A DNA stretch of 64,000 nt from Herbiconiux moechotypicola (GCF_024979255.1 NZ_JANLCN010000002.1:248001-312000), one strand, 5' to 3'. Shown: positions 20,426 to 30,673, numbered from the stretch's first letter. Notes: generated by a model not told the origin, from the sequence alone. Program-made: numbers and translations.

Positions 20426-21391
20426 TCAGGACAGCTGCTCAGCGATGGCGACCTCACCGAGCTTCTCGTAGACAGAACCGAGGGTGAAGCCTGCAGCGAG
20501 GATTCCCTGCGGCACCGTCGACGTCTCGGTGAGCCCGGGCAGAACGTTCACCTCGAGGAACCAGGCCACCCCGGCGCCGTCGATGATGAGATCGACGCGC
20601 GAGATGTGGCGCAGACCCAGGGTGGCGTGAACCGCCAGAGCCGTCTCCTGCGCTACCCGGATCACGTCGTCGGAGAGCCGGGCCGGGGCATAGAAGCGCG
20701 TCTCCCCCGCGTTGTAGCGTGCCTCGAAGCTGTACACGCCTCCGCGTGGCTCGATCTCGACCGGCGGAAGGGCGAACGGCCCGTCTCCGAGGTCGATCAC
20801 GCCGACCGAGACCTCGACTCCGCGGGCGCGCTGCTCGATGAGGGCGACCTCGCCATAGGTGTAGGCGTCGACCACGGCTCGTGGAAGATCGTCGATCGAC
20901 TCGAGCACCGTGAGTCCGAGCGCCGAGCCGCCCATAGCGGGCTTCACCACCAGCTCGTCTCCGAGCGCCGACCGCACGAGGTCGAGCACCTGGGTGGCGC
21001 CGAGCTCGCGGAAGCTGTCGCGCGGGAGGGTGACCGAGCGAGGCGTGGCCAGACCCGCGCGCTCGACGAGTTCTTTGGCCGTGGGCTTGTGCCAGGCGAG
21101 GCGCGCGGCGTCGGACCGCGCCCCGACATACGGGATGTCGAGCATGCCGAGCAGGGCGCGGAGTGCGCCGTCTTCCCCGCTGGCGCCGTGGAGTGCGGGC
21201 CAGACCACGTCGGGGCGCGACTCGGCCAGGTAGGGCAGCAGCGACGCATCAGGATCGCGCAAGATGACGGTGTGGCCGCGCTCGAGAAGGGCGTCGGCGA
21301 CCCGCCGGCCGGAGCGCAGCGACACGTCGCGCTCGTGGGAGATGCCGCCGGCGAGGACGACGACGGTGCGGGCGATCGAGTCAGCAGTCAT
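20426..21391 (-). CDS. ddl: D-alanine--D-alanine ligase
   Basis: ATP-grasp enzyme that would make the D-Ala-D-Ala dipeptide for peptidoglycan. The 321-aa protein shows VVVLAGGISHERDVSLRSG, ALHGASGEDGALRALLGMLDIPYVG, VVKPAMGGSALG and the metal-binding end EVNVLPGLTETST. The usual EVNTLPGMT is varied, but the ligand residues E and N are kept. It follows the aminotransferase gene by four bases. An alternative is a related ligase of the same fold with a different D-amino acid, so specificity is likely rather than certain. Confidence 0.88.
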   Translation of the reverse strand: MTADSIARTVVVLAGGISHERDVSLRSGRRVADALLERGHTVILRDPDASLLPYLAESRPDVVWPALHGASGEDGALRALLGMLDIPYVGARSDAARLAWHKPTAKELVERAGLATPRSVTLPRDSFRELGATQVLDLVRSALGDELVVKPAMGGSALGLTVLESIDDLPRAVVDAYTYGEVALIEQRARGVEVSVGVIDLGDGPFALPPVEIEPRGGVYSFEARYNAGETRFYAPARLSDDVIRVAQETALAVHATLGLRHISRVDLIIDGAGVAWFLEVNVLPGLTETSTVPQGILAAGFTLGSVYEKLGEVAIAEQLS

Positions 21392-21395
21392 GAGC

Positions 21396-22712
21396 TCAGT
21401 CCAGGTTCGGTGGTGGGGCGGAGTAGCCGCGATCGCGGACGGTCTCGAGCGGGCCGGTCGCGGAGAAGGTCTCTAGCAGATCGAGCTCGCCGTTGATGAC
21501 CGACTGGAGCCGGCGCACGCCGACCTTGATCGCCTCGGGGGTGGGATAGCAGAACGAGAGCCGGATGTTGTTGCGGCCACCGCCGTCGGCGAAGAAGGCC
21601 GTGCCGGGCGTGTAGGCGACGAGCTCCTTGACCGCTCGAGGCAGCATCTGCTTCGAGTCGAGGTAGGGCGGGAGGGTCAGCCAGACATAGAAGCCGCCCT
21701 GCGGATCCGTCCACTCCAGACCGGGCAGGTACTCAGACAAAGCCCCGATCATGGCCTCTTTTCGTTCGCGGTAGACGCCGCGGAAGCGGTCGACCTGAGC
21801 GCGCCAGTCGATGGAGTCGAGGTACTCCGAGACGACCAGCTGGCTGAACGAACTCGGCGAGAGCACCGCGGCCTCGTTGGCCAGGATGAGCTTCTCGCGA
21901 ATGGCGTGCGGGGCCAGCGCCCAGCCCACCCGGAAGCCGGGTGCCAGGGTCTTCGAGAACGTGCCGAGATAGATGACACCCTCCTCGTCGACCGAGCGCA
22001 TCGCGGCGGGCGGCGGGGCGTCGAAGTGCAGAAGACCGTACGGATTGTCTTCGAGCACGAGGATGTCGTTCTCGCGGGCGATCTGGAGGATCTCGAGGCG
22101 GCGCTCCCAGCTCAGCGTGACACCGGCCGGGTTCTGGAATGACGGGATCGTGTACAGGAGCTTGATCTTCTTGCCGGCCGCCTTGAGCCGCGCGATGTTC
22201 TCACGCAGCGACTCGGGGATCATCCCGTGCTCGTCCATCAGCACGTGATGGGTGTCGGCCTGGAACGACCGGAAGATGACGATCGCGGTGACGTAGCTCG
22301 GGCCCTCGGCGAGCACCACGTCGCCCGGGTCGAGGAACAGCTTCGAGACCAGTTCGAGGGCGTGCTGCGAACCCGTGGTGACGACGACGTCGTCGGCGCT
22401 GGCACGGATGCCCTCCATGGCCATCACGTCGAGGATCTGCTCGCGGAGCTTCGGGATGCCCTGACCCGAGCCGTACTGCAGAGCCACCGGCCCTTGCTCG
22501 CGCATGACCCGGTTCATGGAGTCGATCACGAGTTCCTGCGGCAGTGCGGAGACGGCGGGCATTCCCCCGGCGAGGGAGACCACCTCGGGGCGCGAGGCGA
22601 CGGCGAACAGGGCGCGCACCTCGGAGGCGGCGAGGCCGGCGGTGCGCTCGGCGTAGTTGTAGTACCAGGGGTCGAGGTTCGTGCCCGACTGCGGGGAGGT
22701 GTGGCTGTTCAC
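21396..22712 (-). CDS. PLP-dependent aminotransferase, MocR/AspC fold-type I (2-aminoadipate or multiple-substrate type)
   Basis: Class I/II aminotransferase of about 438 aa. The PLP lysine lies in GTFSKTLAPGFRVGWALAP, and SLAGGMPAVSALP, TGSQHALELVSKLFLDPGD and EDNPYGLLHF are typical of the YdcR/ARO8/LysN group. There is no GntR domain, so this is an enzyme rather than a MocR regulator. The start is set at GTG 22712 because similar proteins begin just before LDPWYYNYAERTAGL; the frame is open to 22754. It is coupled to ddl, which suggests a joint transcript rather than a shared pathway. Confidence 0.85.
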   Translation of the reverse strand: MNSHTSPQSGTNLDPWYYNYAERTAGLAASEVRALFAVASRPEVVSLAGGMPAVSALPQELVIDSMNRVMREQGPVALQYGSGQGIPKLREQILDVMAMEGIRASADDVVVTTGSQHALELVSKLFLDPGDVVLAEGPSYVTAIVIFRSFQADTHHVLMDEHGMIPESLRENIARLKAAGKKIKLLYTIPSFQNPAGVTLSWERRLEILQIARENDILVLEDNPYGLLHFDAPPPAAMRSVDEEGVIYLGTFSKTLAPGFRVGWALAPHAIREKLILANEAAVLSPSSFSQLVVSEYLDSIDWRAQVDRFRGVYRERKEAMIGALSEYLPGLEWTDPQGGFYVWLTLPPYLDSKQMLPRAVKELVAYTPGTAFFADGGGRNNIRLSFCYPTPEAIKVGVRRLQSVINGELDLLETFSATGPLETVRDRGYSAPPPNLD

Positions 22713-22758
22713 TGTGGTCCATCCGACGTTGACCGAAATTCCATCGTAGGACACAGAA

Positions 22759-22790
22759 AGTGGCCCGCCGCAACGAAGCAGCGGGCCACT
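22759..22790 (-). terminator. Terminator hairpin after trxA
   Basis: A perfect 10-bp stem pairs 22759-22768 (AGTGGCCCGC) with 22781-22790, with a 12-base loop. On the minus strand the stem is followed by TTTCTGT. It lies 46 bases beyond the trxA stop and before the aminotransferase start, so it would separate the two transcription units. Confidence 0.7.
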
Positions 22791-22835
22791 CGCGGCGAAC
22801 TGGCCGTCAGGCCGGTTCGGCGATGGTGCGCGAGA

Positions 22836-23159
22836 TCAGATGAACGCCGCGAGGTCGGCCTCGAGGGCAGCCTTGGGCTTGGCGCCGATGATGGTCTTCA
22901 CGACCTCTCCGCCCTGGTAGACCTTGAGCGCGGGGATCGAGGTGATCTGGTACTTCATCGCGGTCTGCGGGTTGTCGTCGACGTTGAGCTTGACGATCTC
23001 GATCTTGTCGCCGTGCTCGTCGGCGATCTGGTCGAGGATGGGGGCGACCGCACGACACGGGCCGCACCACTCGGCCCAGAAGTCGACCAGGATGGTCTTC
23101 TCGGACTTCAGGACGTCGCTCTCGAAGCTGGCGTCGGAGACGGCCTTGGCGTTGGACAT
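22836..23159 (-). CDS. trxA: Thioredoxin
   Basis: Dithiol-disulfide reductant of the cytoplasm. The 107-aa protein has the active site WCGPC at residues 31-35 in DFWAEWCGPCRAVAP, the buried Asp in LVDFWA, and cis-Pro in SIPALKVYQGG. No signal peptide. It sits 50 bases downstream of trxB, the enzyme that recycles it. Confidence 0.98.
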   Translation of the reverse strand: MSNAKAVSDASFESDVLKSEKTILVDFWAEWCGPCRAVAPILDQIADEHGDKIEIVKLNVDDNPQTAMKYQITSIPALKVYQGGEVVKTIIGAKPKAALEADLAAFI

Positions 23160-23209
23160 GATTCCTTCTTTCGTGGGGATGTTCGTGGGGCGGGCTCGGG
23201 AGGAGCCGG

Positions 23210-24169
23210 TCAGGAGGCCTGGACGAGGGCGAGCGCCTCGGCGGCCTGGTCGAGCGAGGCGAGGTACTCCTCGGCGTCGAGTGCGGCGACGGTGCCCGAG
23301 GCCGCCGCGGTGACGGCCTGACGGTAGTGCGGATCGATCACGTCGCCGGCGGCGAAGACGCCCTCGAGGTTGGTCTTCGAGCTGCGGCCCGCCACGGCGA
23401 TCGTCCCCGCCACGGTGAGGTCGAGCTGACCGTGCACGAGGTGCACGCGGGGATCGTTTCCGATCGCCACGAACAGTCCCTGCACGGGGAGTTCACGGGT
23501 CTCACCGGTGACCGTGTCGCGCAGCGACAGCGATTCGACCGCGCTCTCACCCGAGATGCCGATCACCTCGGCGTTCCAGACGAACTCGATCTTCTCGTTG
23601 GTGAAGGCACGCTCCTGCATGATCTTCGACGCCCGCAGCGAGTCCTTGCGGTGCACGACGTAGACCTTCTCGGCGAAGCGGGTGAGGAAGGTGGCCTCCT
23701 CCATGGCGGAGTCGCCGCCGCCGACCACCGCGATGGTCTTGGCCTTGAAGAAGAAGCCGTCGCAGGTGGCGCACCACGACACGCCGCGGCCGGAGAGCCG
23801 CTCCTCGTCGGGCAGACCGAGCTTGCGGTAGGCCGAGCCGGTGGCGAAGATGACGGCGCGCGCCTCGAAGGTGCCGGAGTAGCCGGTCTCGACGGTCTTC
23901 ACGTCGCCCTCGAGGTGCACGGCGGTCACGTCGTCGAGCAGCACCTCGGTGCCGAAGCGCTCCGCCTGCTCCTGCAGCTTCATCATGAGCTCGGGGCCCT
24001 TGATGCCCTCGGGGAAGCCGGGGAAGTTCTCGACCTCGGTGGTGTTCATGAGGTCACCCCCCGCCTCGACGCTGGAGGCGAGCAGCAGCGGCTGGAGTCC
24101 GGCGCGCGCCGCATAGATCGCGGCGGTGAAACCGGCGGGGCCCGATCCGATGATGATGATCTCGCGCAT
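23210..24169 (-). CDS. trxB: Thioredoxin reductase
   Basis: FAD- and NADPH-dependent enzyme that reduces thioredoxin. The 319-aa protein has the FAD-binding IIGSGPAGFTAAIYAARAG, the redox pair Cys133/Cys136 in CATCDG, the NADPH-binding VGGGDSAMEEATFL, and the FAD motif GVFAAGDVIDPHYRQ. ATG 24169 starts directly at the dinucleotide fold; longer open frames add an Arg-rich stretch with no family match. It lies 101 bases after murJ on the same strand. Confidence 0.98.
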   Translation of the reverse strand: MREIIIIGSGPAGFTAAIYAARAGLQPLLLASSVEAGGDLMNTTEVENFPGFPEGIKGPELMMKLQEQAERFGTEVLLDDVTAVHLEGDVKTVETGYSGTFEARAVIFATGSAYRKLGLPDEERLSGRGVSWCATCDGFFFKAKTIAVVGGGDSAMEEATFLTRFAEKVYVVHRKDSLRASKIMQERAFTNEKIEFVWNAEVIGISGESAVESLSLRDTVTGETRELPVQGLFVAIGNDPRVHLVHGQLDLTVAGTIAVAGRSSKTNLEGVFAAGDVIDPHYRQAVTAAASGTVAALDAEEYLASLDQAAEALALVQAS

Positions 24170-24270
24170 GTGTCCGTGTCTTTCGAAGTGGGGACGGGTA
24201 CGCATCCGTGGCACCCGTCGAGCGGTACAACACATCCTAACCGCGGCCTATTCCGCGGGCGCGAGGCCTC

Positions 24271-25890
24271 TCAGCCGCCCAGGCGTGCGCGGATCGGGCC
24301 CAGCGCATCCCGCAGTTCGGGCGACCGCACGAGGGCGAGGGCGCCGAGGTAGACCGCGAGCATCACCACCCCGATGACGGCCATCGACACGATGGGCGTG
24401 ATGTAGCCCGAGGTGAGGAACGCCTCGCCGAAAAGGGCGGCGAGGCCGAGGTACACGAGCACGCCGACACCCGCTGAGGGGAGTGCGGCGAGCAGGAAGC
24501 GTGCGAGACTGCGCAGCACGCTGCCACCGCCGTGGCCACCGAGCCGACGGCGCACGATGATCGCGGCGACCAGTGTCTGCACCCCGGTGGCCGCCGACAG
24601 CGACAGCGCGAGGCCGACGGCGATGTGCTCGGGCGGCAGCAGCGCGCATCCGGCCGACAGCACCGTGAAGATCGACGCCTGCAGAACTTGGAGGAAGAAG
24701 GGTGTCTTGGTGTCGCTCAGTGAGTAGAACACGCGCTGCAGCACGAACAGTGTGCTGAACGGCAGCAGGCCCACCAGGAAGGCGATGAGCACGTTGCCCA
24801 TCGCGACGGTCCCCGCGAAGGTCGAGGTGAACAGGCTCACGAAAGGGTAGGCCGCCACCATCAGCACGACCATGCCCAGCACCATGAAGAGCGAGGTGAC
24901 GCGGAGGGCAGCCGAGACGTCGGTGCGCAGTTCGGTGATCTCGCCGCGGTTGGCGTGCCCCGACATCTTCGTGAAGTAGGCGGTGACGATCGAGACGGTG
25001 ATCAGCGAGTGCGGCAGCATGAAGATGAGCCAGGCGTTCTGCAGGGTGGCGAGGGATGCGGCCTCACCGGAGGCGATGGAGGCCACGATGGTCTCCACCA
25101 GACCGGCCGCCTGCGTCACGAGCAGCATGCCGAAGGTCCAGCCGGCGAGCTTGCCGGCTTGGCCGAGCCCGACTCCGCGCCAGCGGAAGTCGGGGCGGTA
25201 GCGGATGCCGGCACGCCGCCAGAACAGGAACAGCACGAGCGCCTGCGACGCCACGGCCAGGGTGGTGCTGCCGCCGAGCAGGGCGATCTTCGCCGGGTCC
25301 CAGTCGGTGACTAGGCGCTGGCCCTCGGGATCGGCTCCGAACAGTGCGATGAAGGCGACCAGCCCGCCGATCGACACGATGTTGTTGAGCACGGGTGCCC
25401 AGGTGAACGGGCCGAACACGTTGCGGGCGTTGAGGACCTCGCCGAGTACGGTGTAGAGACCGTAGAAGAACACCTGGGGCAGACACCAGTAGGCGAAGGC
25501 TATGGCGAGAGCGCGCTGCTCGCCACTCCAGCCGGGCGCCGAGACGGTGACCAGCACCGGGGCGAGGAGGGTGGCCGCGAGCGTGGTGGCACCGAGGATC
25601 ACCATCGCGATGGTGAGGAGTTTGTTGATGTACCCCTTGCCTCCGTCGCTGTGCAGAGTGGCGCGTACGATCTGCGGCACCAGCACCGCCGAGAGGGTGC
25701 CGCCGGCGACGATCGCGTAGATGTTGTTGGGTAGCTGGTTCGCCATCGCGAAGGCGTCGCCCGAGGCGCTCGCCACGACGCCGAGCGTCTGCGCCAGGAT
25801 GATGGCGCGCACGAATCCCATCACCCGCGACACGAGCGTGCCGGAGGCCAGGAACGCGCTCGCCCGCCCGATGCGCGTGCCGTCAGTCAT
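24271..25890 (-). CDS. murJ: Lipid II flippase MurJ (MviN)
   Basis: MOP-superfamily membrane protein that flips lipid II for cell-wall synthesis. The 539-aa product has about 14 hydrophobic helices and the family opening ASGTLVSRVMGFVRAIILAQTLG with its conserved Arg residues, plus DAFAMANQLPNNIYAIVAGG. It is the short, core-only form; mycobacterial MviN carries a long kinase-like C-terminal extension that is absent here. Its ATG overlaps the DUF6049 stop by eight bases. Confidence 0.95.
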   Translation of the reverse strand: MTDGTRIGRASAFLASGTLVSRVMGFVRAIILAQTLGVVASASGDAFAMANQLPNNIYAIVAGGTLSAVLVPQIVRATLHSDGGKGYINKLLTIAMVILGATTLAATLLAPVLVTVSAPGWSGEQRALAIAFAYWCLPQVFFYGLYTVLGEVLNARNVFGPFTWAPVLNNIVSIGGLVAFIALFGADPEGQRLVTDWDPAKIALLGGSTTLAVASQALVLFLFWRRAGIRYRPDFRWRGVGLGQAGKLAGWTFGMLLVTQAAGLVETIVASIASGEAASLATLQNAWLIFMLPHSLITVSIVTAYFTKMSGHANRGEITELRTDVSAALRVTSLFMVLGMVVLMVAAYPFVSLFTSTFAGTVAMGNVLIAFLVGLLPFSTLFVLQRVFYSLSDTKTPFFLQVLQASIFTVLSAGCALLPPEHIAVGLALSLSAATGVQTLVAAIIVRRRLGGHGGGSVLRSLARFLLAALPSAGVGVLVYLGLAALFGEAFLTSGYITPIVSMAVIGVVMLAVYLGALALVRSPELRDALGPIRARLGG

Positions 25891-28027
25891 CGGCCGCCTC
25901 GGTCGACCCGGGCGCCTCGACCGCGTTGCGGCGCTGCCGACGACGGCGCAGGATGTTGCGCACGATGCCGAAGCCGAACACCCCGACCACGAGCACCGCC
26001 GCGATGACCGTGCCCCAGGTCTCCCAGTCGGCACTCACGTTCACCAGCACGGGGGACGGCACCGAGATCAGCACGCCCGTGGGACTCAGCACCTGCATGT
26101 TGAGCAGCACCGGGCCGTTCGCGACCCCCGCCTCGAGCGGGATCTGCGCGCCGCGGCGGGACTCCGCCTCGATCGTCACGGTCACGTCGCTCTGCTCCAC
26201 CACGAGGCGCCCATTGGACGGGGTGACGTGCAGCACGACGGTGACCGGGTACCGGAGGTCATTGCTGACGGTGACCGGCAGGTTCGCCTGATTCGCCACC
26301 ATGTTGATGCTCGAGCCGTCGACCACCTGGACGGCCGAGAGGGTGCTCTGCGTCTCGTCCCGAGCGGTACCGACGGCCACGTTCCAGCCGCCGGTGTTGG
26401 TGGTCCAGGTGTTCGACAGCAGCGCGAGCAGGTCGGACCTGGTCTGTCCGGTGAGCAGTGACGGATCGCTCAGCACCGACGAGAACGCGTCGAGCGACCG
26501 GCCGTCGGCCAGGAGCGCCGAGATGTGCTGGATGCGCTCGCCGTCCTGCGGGACGTCGGTGAGGGTGAGCGCCACCGAGGAGTCGGCGTCGAGGACGGCC
26601 TGCACCGGCGCGGGCACGGCCTGGCCACCCAGAGTGACCGCGGAGAGCGCCTGGTCGAGTCCGGCGAGGTTCATGCTGGTGCGGTCGAGCACGGCCAGCA
26701 CCGCACCGGTCCCCGCCCCGGCCTGCTCGCCCGACCGCACCGCGAGGGCGGCGTTGAGAAGTGCGCCCTCGGCGGACTTCGCGGCCTCGCCGGATGCCGC
26801 GAGCATCCGTTGCAGGGCGTCGGAGACAGCGTGGTCGGCCACGAGCACGCGCTGCCCGTTCACGGTGCCGGCCACCGGGAGGGGCGAGCCGTCGGCCGCG
26901 GAGAGCTGCGACGAGTCGACGATGGTCGTGTCGTAGCCCGACGAGGCGAACACCGGCAGGTCGTCGTTCACCACGGTGGAGGCGCGTGGCCAGGCGACGG
27001 AGGTGCTCGTGTAGTCCCAGTCGAGCAGCTGGTCGAGGGTCGGCACGGCCGGGGTGGCCTCCTCGGCGTCTGCGGTGCCCTCGGCGGTGCCCGTGGGAGT
27101 GGGGGTGCTGGAGGCCTCGGGCTCGATCAGCTCGTCGACGTCGGTGAAGTCGGCGGCGTCGAGCGCGTAGGCGAACGAGGTGGGTTGCAACACGGTATCG
27201 GAGCCCGCCTGACGCTCGCCCGAGATGTCGGAGTCGCCGAAGGTGAGCGGGATGATCGGGTTGGGGGCGGCGTCGAGGCGCTCGAGCCAGGCCACGGCGG
27301 ACTCGGGTGCCGTGGACCCGAGCGCCCGGATGGAGACGATGATGCGCGGGTCGACCGCCAGCGTGACCGGGCGGCCGTAGACCGCATCCAGTTCTCTGGT
27401 GAGCACGCCGTCGGGGGCCGTGAACGCCTCCAGGGCGGCGGCCTGGATGAGACCGGTGGAACTGGCCACGCTCGTGAGCGGCGCGATCACGGTGAGCTCG
27501 CTCCCCGGAGCCGAGGCGGCGTCGCGCACCACCACGGCGGAGTGGGCGGAGGTCACCACGGCGCCGTCGGTGCCCACCAGCTCGGCGGAGAGCGGATAGA
27601 CCCCGGTGCCGTCGGAACCCACCAGGGCGGCGGGCACGGAGAGCTGCAGCGAGTGCGTCGAGCCCGGGCCGAGGGAGGAGGACGGGGTGGTCGACACCGT
27701 CTCTCGGTCGACGTCGTCGTCGCCCGCGAGCCACGACGAGAGCGAGGCCGCGTCGTCGAGCACGGCGTCGCCGAGCTCGACGGTGAGCGTTCCCTCCCCC
27801 ATCGCGGTGGACCCGTCGTTCGAGAGCGAGACGGAGATGAGGAGGTCTTCTCCCGCGGCCACCGTGCCGGCCGCGCCGGGTGTGACCGAGAGGGTCACGG
27901 TCGAGGAGGGTTCGGCCTCGGTGGCCGAGGCCGGCGCTCCCGGGGTCGCGAGCAGGGCACCGGCGACCAGCACGCTGACGGCGATCGCGGGCGCAGCTCG
28001 AGACAATCGACGCGCAGGTGAGTTCAT
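25883..28027 (-). CDS. DUF6049 family secreted, membrane-anchored protein
   Basis: The 714-aa product has a Sec signal peptide (MNSPARRLSRAAPAIAVSVL, cleavage likely after ATPGAPASA), a large Ala/Ser/Val-rich extracellular part and one C-terminal helix (VIAAVLVVGVFGFGIVRNIL) followed by a basic cytoplasmic tail. This actinobacterial family always sits before murJ, and the genes overlap by eight bases here. That context suggests a cell-envelope role with MurJ, but no activity is known. The start is ATG 28027; the open frame continues upstream only as antisense of cca. Confidence 0.88.
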   Translation of the reverse strand: MNSPARRLSRAAPAIAVSVLVAGALLATPGAPASATEAEPSSTVTLSVTPGAAGTVAAGEDLLISVSLSNDGSTAMGEGTLTVELGDAVLDDAASLSSWLAGDDDVDRETVSTTPSSSLGPGSTHSLQLSVPAALVGSDGTGVYPLSAELVGTDGAVVTSAHSAVVVRDAASAPGSELTVIAPLTSVASSTGLIQAAALEAFTAPDGVLTRELDAVYGRPVTLAVDPRIIVSIRALGSTAPESAVAWLERLDAAPNPIIPLTFGDSDISGERQAGSDTVLQPTSFAYALDAADFTDVDELIEPEASSTPTPTGTAEGTADAEEATPAVPTLDQLLDWDYTSTSVAWPRASTVVNDDLPVFASSGYDTTIVDSSQLSAADGSPLPVAGTVNGQRVLVADHAVSDALQRMLAASGEAAKSAEGALLNAALAVRSGEQAGAGTGAVLAVLDRTSMNLAGLDQALSAVTLGGQAVPAPVQAVLDADSSVALTLTDVPQDGERIQHISALLADGRSLDAFSSVLSDPSLLTGQTRSDLLALLSNTWTTNTGGWNVAVGTARDETQSTLSAVQVVDGSSINMVANQANLPVTVSNDLRYPVTVVLHVTPSNGRLVVEQSDVTVTIEAESRRGAQIPLEAGVANGPVLLNMQVLSPTGVLISVPSPVLVNVSADWETWGTVIAAVLVVGVFGFGIVRNILRRRRQRRNAVEAPGSTEAADD

Positions 28028-28144
28028 AGATCTGCGCGGGCGCGCTTCGGTGGCGCCCGCTCCCTCAGCCGATTGTAGGAGGCGGCGCCTGGGAGAAGCG
28101 GGAAGCACCCGGGCGGTGTGCCATCTCGCGGCTAAAATGGCTCG

Positions 28145-29578
28145 GTGCAGTCGGTTCAGCAGTCCCTCGAGTTCCTCTCGGCGCTCGCCGCCGAAGGTCC
28201 GGTCGCCGCGCTCGCGAAGGCGTTCAGCGCCGCGGGCCGTGAGCTCGCGCTGGTGGGCGGTCCGGTGCGCGACGCCTTCCTCGGCCGGCCCATCACCGAC
28301 CTCGACTTCACCACCGATGCCCGGCCCGACGAGATCCTCGGCCTGGTGACCCCCATCTCGCAGGCACAGTGGGACGTGGGGCGGGCGTTCGGCACCATTG
28401 CCGCCCGCATCGACGGGCAAACGGTGGAGATCACCACCTACCGCTCCGACAGCTACGACGGAGCCACCCGCAAGCCGGCGGTGGAGTTCGGCGACACCCT
28501 CGAGGGCGACCTGTTCCGCCGCGACTTCACGGTGAACGCGATGGCGCTCCGGCTGCCCGAGCTCAAGCTGATCGATCCCTCGCACGGCATGGACGACCTC
28601 ATCGCGGGCGTGCTGCGCACCCCGGGAGCACCCGAGATCTCGTTCGGCGACGACCCGCTGCGCATGCTCAGGGCCATCCGCTTCACCGCCCAGCTCGGAT
28701 TCTCGGTGGCGGTCGACACCGCGGTGGCCATCACCGAGATGCGCGACAGCATCGGCATCGTCTCGGTGGAGCGGGTGAACGACGAACTGTCCAAGCTGCT
28801 GAAGACGGATGCGCCCCGCCGAGGGGTCGAACTGCTGGTCGAGAGCGGGCTGGCCGAGCTGGTGCTGCCCGAGATCCCCGCCCTGCAGCTCGAGCGCGAC
28901 GAGCACCACCACCACAAGGACGTCTATCAGCACAGCCTCACGGTGCTCGACCAGGCCATCGACCTCGAGAAGTCGCGCCATCCCGGCGCCGCCCCCGACC
29001 TTGTGCTGCGTCTCGCCGCGCTGCTGCACGACATCGGCAAGCCCGCCACGAAGCGCAACGAGCCCGGCGGTCAGGTCTCCTTCCACCACCACGACGTGGT
29101 CGGTTCCAAGCTGGCCCGCAAGAGACTGCGTGCCCTGCGCTACGACAACGACACCATCGCCGCGGTGAGCCGGCTGATCGAACTGCACCTGCGGTTCTTC
29201 GGCTACACCGACGGCGCCTGGACCGACTCCGCCGTGCGCCGCTACGTGCGCGACGCCGGCGACCAGCTGGAGCGCCTGCACATCCTCACCCGCGCCGACG
29301 TCACCACCCGCAACCGGCGCAAGGCCGATCAGCTCGCGTTCGCCTACGACGACCTCGAGGAGCGCATCGCCACGCTCGCGGCCGAGGAGGAGCTCGCCGC
29401 GGTGAGGCCCGACCTCGACGGCGAGCAGATCATGCGCATCCTGGGCATCAAGCCCTCACGAGAGGTGGGTCAGGCCTACGCCTACTTGCTCGAGGTGCGG
29501 CTCGACGAGGGTCCGCTCAGCGAGGAGGAGGCCACCCGCCGGCTGCTGGAGTGGTGGGCGGTGCGCCAGGAGGGGTGA
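28145..29578 (+). CDS. cca: CCA tRNA nucleotidyltransferase
   Basis: Adds or repairs the 3' CCA of tRNAs. The 477-aa class II polymerase has the nucleotidyltransferase motif LVGGPVRDAFLGRPITDLDFTT, the flexible-loop region RRDFTVNAMA, DPLRMLRAIRF, and a C-terminal HD domain (LAALLHDIGKP). tRNA-Ile in this window lacks an encoded CCA and would need it. GTG start at 28145, divergent from DUF6049-murJ; the 117-base gap carries the two promoters. Confidence 0.96.
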   Translation: MQSVQQSLEFLSALAAEGPVAALAKAFSAAGRELALVGGPVRDAFLGRPITDLDFTTDARPDEILGLVTPISQAQWDVGRAFGTIAARIDGQTVEITTYRSDSYDGATRKPAVEFGDTLEGDLFRRDFTVNAMALRLPELKLIDPSHGMDDLIAGVLRTPGAPEISFGDDPLRMLRAIRFTAQLGFSVAVDTAVAITEMRDSIGIVSVERVNDELSKLLKTDAPRRGVELLVESGLAELVLPEIPALQLERDEHHHHKDVYQHSLTVLDQAIDLEKSRHPGAAPDLVLRLAALLHDIGKPATKRNEPGGQVSFHHHDVVGSKLARKRLRALRYDNDTIAAVSRLIELHLRFFGYTDGAWTDSAVRRYVRDAGDQLERLHILTRADVTTRNRRKADQLAFAYDDLEERIATLAAEEELAAVRPDLDGEQIMRILGIKPSREVGQAYAYLLEVRLDEGPLSEEEATRRLLEWWAVRQEG

Positions 29579-29596
29579 GCCGCCGCCCAGTGCACC

Positions 29597-30673
29597 TCAG
29601 GCGGGCGAGTTCGCCGCGATGAACTCCTCGAGCTCGGCGCGGGCCACGTCGTCGGGGAGCTGCTTGGCCGGGGACTTCATGAAGTAGGCGCTGGCCGACT
29701 CGACAGGGCCGCCGAGCCCAGCGTCGAGCGCGAGCTTCGCGGCGCGCACGGCGTCGATGATGACACCCGCGGAGTTCGGCGAGTCCCATACCTCGAGCTT
29801 GTACTCCAGGCTCATCGGGGCACCGCCGAAGCCGTGACCCTCCAGGCGCACGAAGGCGAACTTGCGGTCGTCGAGCCACGGCACGTGGTCGCTCGGGCCG
29901 ACGTGCACGTCGTGGGCGGGCAGGTCGATTTCGATGTTCGAGGTGACCGCCTGCGTCTTCGAGATCTTCTTCGAGGTCAGGCGCCGGCGCTCCAGCATGT
30001 TCTTGAAGTCCATGTTGCCGCCGACGTTGAGCTGGTAGGTGCGGTCGATTCGGATGCCGCGGCTCTCCAGCAGGCGGGCGAGCACGCGGTGGGTGATGGT
30101 GGCGCCGACCTGGCTCTTGATGTCGTCGCCCACGATCGGCAGGCCCGCCTCGGTGAACTTCGCCGCCCAGACCGGGTCGGAGGCGATGAACACGGGGATG
30201 GCGTTGACGAACGCGACCCCTGCATCGAGGGCCGCCTGGGCGTAGTGCTTGGCGGCCTCGTCGCTGCCGACGGGCAGGTAGCACACGAGCACCTCGGCCC
30301 CGCTGGCGCGGAGGGCGGCCGCCACGTCGACGGGCTCGGCGGCCGACTCCTCGATCATGTCGACGTAGTACTCCCCCAGGCCGTCGAGCGTCGGGCCGCG
30401 CTGCACGGTCACGCCGGTGGGGGCGACCTCGGCGAAGCGCAGCGTGTTGTTCTCGCTGGCCCAGATGGCGTCGGCGAGGTCTGCACCCACCTTGGCCGCA
30501 TCGACGTCGAAGGCCGCCACGAACTCCAGGTCGCCCACGTGGTAGGGGCCGAAGCGGGTGTGCATGAGGCCGGGGATCGCTTCGGACTCGTCGGCGTCGG
30601 CGTAGTAGCTGACACCCTGGATCAGGGAGTTGGCGCAGTTTCCCACGCCGGCGATAGCGACCTTGATGCTCAT
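29597..30673 (-). CDS. ino1: Inositol-3-phosphate synthase
   Basis: NAD-dependent isomerase that converts glucose 6-phosphate to 1D-myo-inositol 3-phosphate. The 358-aa protein has the Rossmann opening [52 protein letters not shown] and [17 protein letters not shown], all diagnostic of the actinobacterial form. The product feeds mycothiol and phosphatidylinositol synthesis. It lies 57 bases after mshB on the same strand, so it probably belongs to the mshA-mshB transcript. Confidence 0.97.
   Translation of the reverse strand: MSIKVAIAGVGNCANSLIQGVSYYADADESEAIPGLMHTRFGPYHVGDLEFVAAFDVDAAKVGADLADAIWASENNTLRFAEVAPTGVTVQRGPTLDGLGEYYVDMIEESAAEPVDVAAALRASGAEVLVCYLPVGSDEAAKHYAQAALDAGVAFVNAIPVFIASDPVWAAKFTEAGLPIVGDDIKSQVGATITHRVLARLLESRGIRIDRTYQLNVGGNMDFKNMLERRRLTSKKISKTQAVTSNIEIDLPAHDVHVGPSDHVPWLDDRKFAFVRLEGHGFGGAPMSLEYKLEVWDSPNSAGVIIDAVRAAKLALDAGLGGPVESASAYFMKSPAKQLPDDVARAELEEFIAANSPA

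Noticed and set aside
28028-29281. Upstream extension of the DUF6049 gene
   Set aside because: The frame continues only as antisense of cca, and a clear signal peptide begins at 28027.
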